A stretch of DNA of 64,000 nt from Erythroxylum novogranatense (lineage: Eukaryota; Streptophyta; Magnoliopsida; Malpighiales; Erythroxylaceae), in the NCBI GenBank assembly GCA_029891385.1, contig CM057228.1, positions 28,772,214 through 28,836,213 of the forward strand, given 5' to 3'. Below, piece by piece: positions 60,445 to 64,000 of this stretch. A model generated the notes under the pieces. That model did no database searches and was not told where the DNA came from. It saw only the letters and a list, made by a program, of their open reading frames with translations. Each line of letters opens with the position of its first letter. The stretch's first letter is position 1. The position numbers and the translations under genes are program-made.

Positions 60445-63400
60445 TGTAACGTCAGACTCTGTAAGCCTTTTGTATTGTTCTATACTTGGAGATGATATTA
60501 TATACTGATACATACATGGTTATATATGAGTTCAAAGATGTATTTAAGTCCTTTGGGTATATATGTTAATGATTTATAATGTTATATGCCCTTACATTAA
60601 CTCAGAGTTCATCTGTATTTGAAATCTTGGGACAAGAGATAAACCGTGATTTACCTCCCTCACAACCTGGTTGGGCCCGGGTGTGGGGGTAGCTGGGGTG
60701 GCTGATGCCACCTTTTGGGACAAGACTTCATCTGTATGTGAAATCTTGGAGATTTTTAACATATAAGTTTTTAGTGTGTAAAACCGAGTCCGTTACATGG
60801 ATATGACCATGGTGGTTGAATTAAATCTGTTTTAATGCCTTAGAGATTATTAGACATGATTTATAGACTTATTGGACACTTAGAAAGTTTAATTGGAAAA
60901 TATGATGTACATAAGGGGCTTATTTGCAAATTGTTAAAAGTTAAAGGACTTAAATGTAACTTTTCAATTCATGGTGGACCAATATGCAATTTTATAAAGT
61001 TAAGGGGCCTAATAAAAATAAATATAAAAGTTTTGGTGATTCCCAAATTTTGGACTTAATTGCAAATTTAGGAAAAATTGGAGGGTAAAATGATAATTTC
61101 ACATAACCTAAGGGCAAAAAGGTAATTTCACCATATTTTGGTCAAAAAGAGTCAATATTATAGACCCTTCTTCATTCATGGTCATGCATCCCATTACTAA
61201 AGACTTAAAACATGTTTTAATTAAAAGAAAGGAGAAGAGAGGAGGAGAAGACCAAATTTCGACTATTCGCTAAACCCTACCCTTTGTTTTGATTATCTAA
61301 CCCAAATCAAGGTGTTCTAAGCTAATTTAGGGTCAAGAAACTTAAATATATCATTAGATTTGAGAAATTCTCAAAGGATTTGAAGATATCACTAAAGGAA
61401 GGTATAGGTAAATTTTGTCTCATCTCTCTCTACATTATGATTTTGAGTTTGGTGTTAAGATATGTTGTTCTCCATACTTTAATATGCATGAAACGTGGTT
61501 TAGATGAATGAAATGTGTCATAGAGAGGGTTCTTTAAGCCAAAACCGAAATGTTCCCCTTTTGGTGAAAGTTTGTGAATTTTTGAATATCTTTTGAAATT
61601 GATGGTCTAAATGAATTCTAGGGTGTTAATTGTACATGTATAATGTGAATTGATGATGAATAATGAAGAAGATGTATGTTGGTTAAGGTTAGGCCGAAAT
61701 TATGCGAGAAGAAGTGGATTAAGGTAATGAGTTTTGTAATTGATAAATGTAACTTAAATGAAGGGAGTTGGTCTGAATGGAGTGGTGGAATGTGTCATTG
61801 ATTGGAAGTGTTACTATATGACATGATAGGAGCATGACTTATTATGATAAAGTCTTAAAAATGTGACTTGAAAGTCATGCACATTACGTGTTTGTTAAAA
61901 TGCCAAAGTGAACTTGGTTTAGGATTTAAGGCCTTGTAATGATATACAATGGAAAACACTTTCATGTTTACTTAGAGTGAACTGAAATTGTTGCTTAGAT
62001 TGACGAGTAATGGCCAATGTGCTTGGATAAAAATGTGGTTAATTATTTTTTGAAATGAGTAAGTATTGGAATAAAGGCATTAAATGCCTTAGAAAATGCA
62101 AAAGAAAAGTTAATGTGAATAGTAAGGAAGTAACCATGTTAGAAGCTTAATGGTTGAATCCTATAGCTTAAAGAGAGCGATATTGTGTTTTATACACTTA
62201 TGTGATGGTGTATAAATATGAAACTCATGTTTAAGTAGTAAATACATTGTATGCCCTTTTTGTGTATAAAGGCTCGAGAGATGTGACTCGAGGAGCTTGT
62301 ACCGAGAATTGTTGAAGCTAAGGGAGTGTACATCTTCTTTTGAGGTAAGTTAGGGGAACCATATCTCTCAAATAAGATTAGGACATCACAAGACATGCAT
62401 GATGAATTAAATGTGAATTTTGAACCTAAGTAATGCATAGTAGAACTGAATATCAAGTAGATGCTAGTAAACTTGTGTATTTAATAAACGACATTGATTT
62501 GAAACTGATGTTTTATTACATATCGACAAACCTATGCTTGAAATGTAAAGGACAATGTTTTATTTTATGAAACTACATTTTTGAACAACTTTACACTTGG
62601 AGTGCAAAAGATGACTTTTATTTCATGAAATAATGTTTTTGAATTTACATGCGCATAATCGAGTCGTGTATGCTGTGTGTATTTATTCTCTTTTGGCTTC
62701 GAGTTATGGCAAGGTTTCATTTTATCGATTGGATCGATAAATATAAAGGCATAGTGCCTTACTTGATTTTTATACTTAATATTTGTATATGATTTTTTGT
62801 GATTAGTAAGGTAACGATTGGTCAATCGTGTGCTAGGCATAATAGATTAAGCAACCCTTGTAACCTTAACACTGGTACATAAAAGTTAAGTCTCGGTATC
62901 ATTACCTTTCTATGGAACTTACGAGTGATTCCACACCTACGGTTTGGATACCAATGAGCTCATCACCTAGGATCATAATGCTCTTGTTGACTATAATCTA
63001 GACCACCACAAATGAAAGTCGAGCCAATATTGGGATTCGATGGGTGTGCACACTAGTTTGGCCTACTAGTGGCGACACATATGATTGTTTTGGGTTATTC
63101 TGATATTTATTTTTTGACGATATTTCATTTATACATGTCATATCTTTCTGCTTATGTGTACTGGAACTGAAACCTATGTTCACCCGATGAGTGATTAATA
63201 GGCTAAGCCTATGTGGTTCCTAACTAGTATACGTTGAGTCATAGGCCAGGCTTATGTGATGTATGTTCACCTCATAGGTTATTTATACCGTCTTGATGTG
63301 TATCGAGTTCTATTTGTGATATATGTTTTTCCTACTCATTGAGTACATAGTGTACTCACCCCACCCCTCCGCCTTCCAACCATGCAAGTTAATTTAGTGA

Positions 63401-63880
63401 GCTTGAAGCTCTGAGTAGATCATGCGGTCTTTTGATATTTTCAGGGCATTTTCGCTTATAGGTAGTTTTTGTTTTTTACTTTAGTTGCATAGTGGCTCAT
63501 GAACTATTTTACTGTTTTTATTATATTAGTTATGTTGATATGTTTTATGACTTTATAACTTGATTTTTTTGTAGTTTGTAAAAGATTTTATGTATGAACT
63601 TTTGGTACTGTTGTTGAGATTGCTTTTGAGTGGACTTAAAGTTCTGAAGTTGTGACAAAATTTTGATCTGAATATAGAAGTGTGTTTAAAATTGTTTGCA
63701 GGTATTTGATTGAGTTTTGGGATTTTTAAAATACAGTCGTTATGTTGCTTAAATTATTCAACAAGAAAAAGGGAAAGATGTTCAGTTAGCCTTGCATAGT
63801 CGGATTAAGGATACCGTGACTGTCCTTAACTCAGTTATGCTGTGGTTGTAATGGGCCCAATGTGGTACCGGGTCATGATA
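60445..63880 (+). mobile_element. Element K: probable solo LTR (3436 bp)
   Basis: Begins TGTAACGTCAGAC and ends GGTACCGGGTCATGATA. AGTAT precedes (60440-60444) and follows (63881-63885), a perfect 5-bp TSD, though the end is TA rather than CA. The text near 61060-61140, with AAAATGATAATTTCAC and AAGGTAATTTCACC, is common in plant gypsy LTRs. AATACAGTCGTTATG near 63730 is shared with E. GAAGGTATAG (61399-61408) and TATTTTCAGG (63434-63446) are donor- and acceptor-like. No coding sequence. Confidence 0.65.
60609..60755. repeat. Direct repeats flanking a GC-rich patch in K
   Basis: TCATCTGTAT.TGAAATCTTGG occurs at about 60609-60631 and 60728-60750. Between them lies a GC-rich stretch with GGTTGGGCCCGGGTGTGGGG, unlike the rest of K. 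Confidence 0.7.
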
Positions 63881-63885
63881 AGTAT

Positions 63886-64000
63886 AGTGCTCCCATTTTC
63901 TTAGTTTACTACCTCCATGTTTTTGCTAAATGTTGATAAATCACTGCCTCTTGAAGACAAGTGCCTTGATAAGTTTAGCTATTTCAAGTCATCTTTATGC
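63886..64000. other. Flanking DNA right of K
   Basis: 115 bp with no feature recognised. Confidence 0.6.

Overview
This window is plant nuclear DNA, almost certainly from a dicot with a repeat-rich genome. It shows the tRNA-iMet primer-binding site typical of plant retroelements, Ty3/gypsy polyproteins with a chromodomain-like tail, a SIRE-like Ty1/copia element, LTRs of 2.7-5.8 kb, and AT-rich flanks. I found no host protein-coding gene, tRNA or rRNA gene in the 64 kb. The species cannot be named from the sequence.

Almost everything is LTR retrotransposon. I resolved eleven elements from LTR termini (TG..CA), 5-bp target-site duplications (TSDs), primer-binding sites (PBS) and polypurine tracts (PPT), and I label them A-K. 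D is a decayed minus-strand gypsy element: internal part 1-2133, LTR 2134-4256 plus 15884-17383. Its LTR is split by A, a full-length minus-strand gypsy element (4257-15878, TSD TAAGT). H is the oldest layer, a plus-strand gypsy relic (17389-18282 and 47646-about 48110). H is split by F, a minus-strand solo LTR (18283-47640 overall, TSD TTAAG). F is split twice. The first split is by G, a minus-strand copia element (19813-36233, TSD ATTTG), which itself contains a truncated gypsy element B (about 20935-24815) and a solo LTR I (28239-32192, TSD TCGGA/TCAGA). The second is by E, a plus-strand solo LTR (38932-47543, TSD ATGCA), which contains solo LTR J (40746-43552, TSD TTAAT). Nesting therefore reaches four levels (H>F>E>J and H>F>G>B or I).

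Right of this stack are about 2.4 kb with an LTR-like remnant and AT-rich DNA, then C (50492-58799, TSD TATAA), a minus-strand gypsy element of the same family as B and J. After C come about 1.6 kb of AT-rich DNA and a plus-strand solo LTR K (60445-63880, TSD AGTAT).

Every coding region is a damaged retrotransposon gene (gag, protease, RT, RNase H, integrase), so no element here looks autonomous. G has an extra reading frame of over 600 codons after pol. In A and C much of the apparent frame damage sits at CTG/CAG trinucleotides that differ between otherwise near-identical copies, so part of it may be base-calling error rather than mutation.

The gypsy LTRs of different families share a layout: TATA box, a GTAAGT splice-donor-like site about 230-250 bp downstream, a family-specific tandem repeat, a three-stem fold, then a TTTTTCAG acceptor-like site. 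This suggests that a spliced leader intron fills most of these long LTRs.
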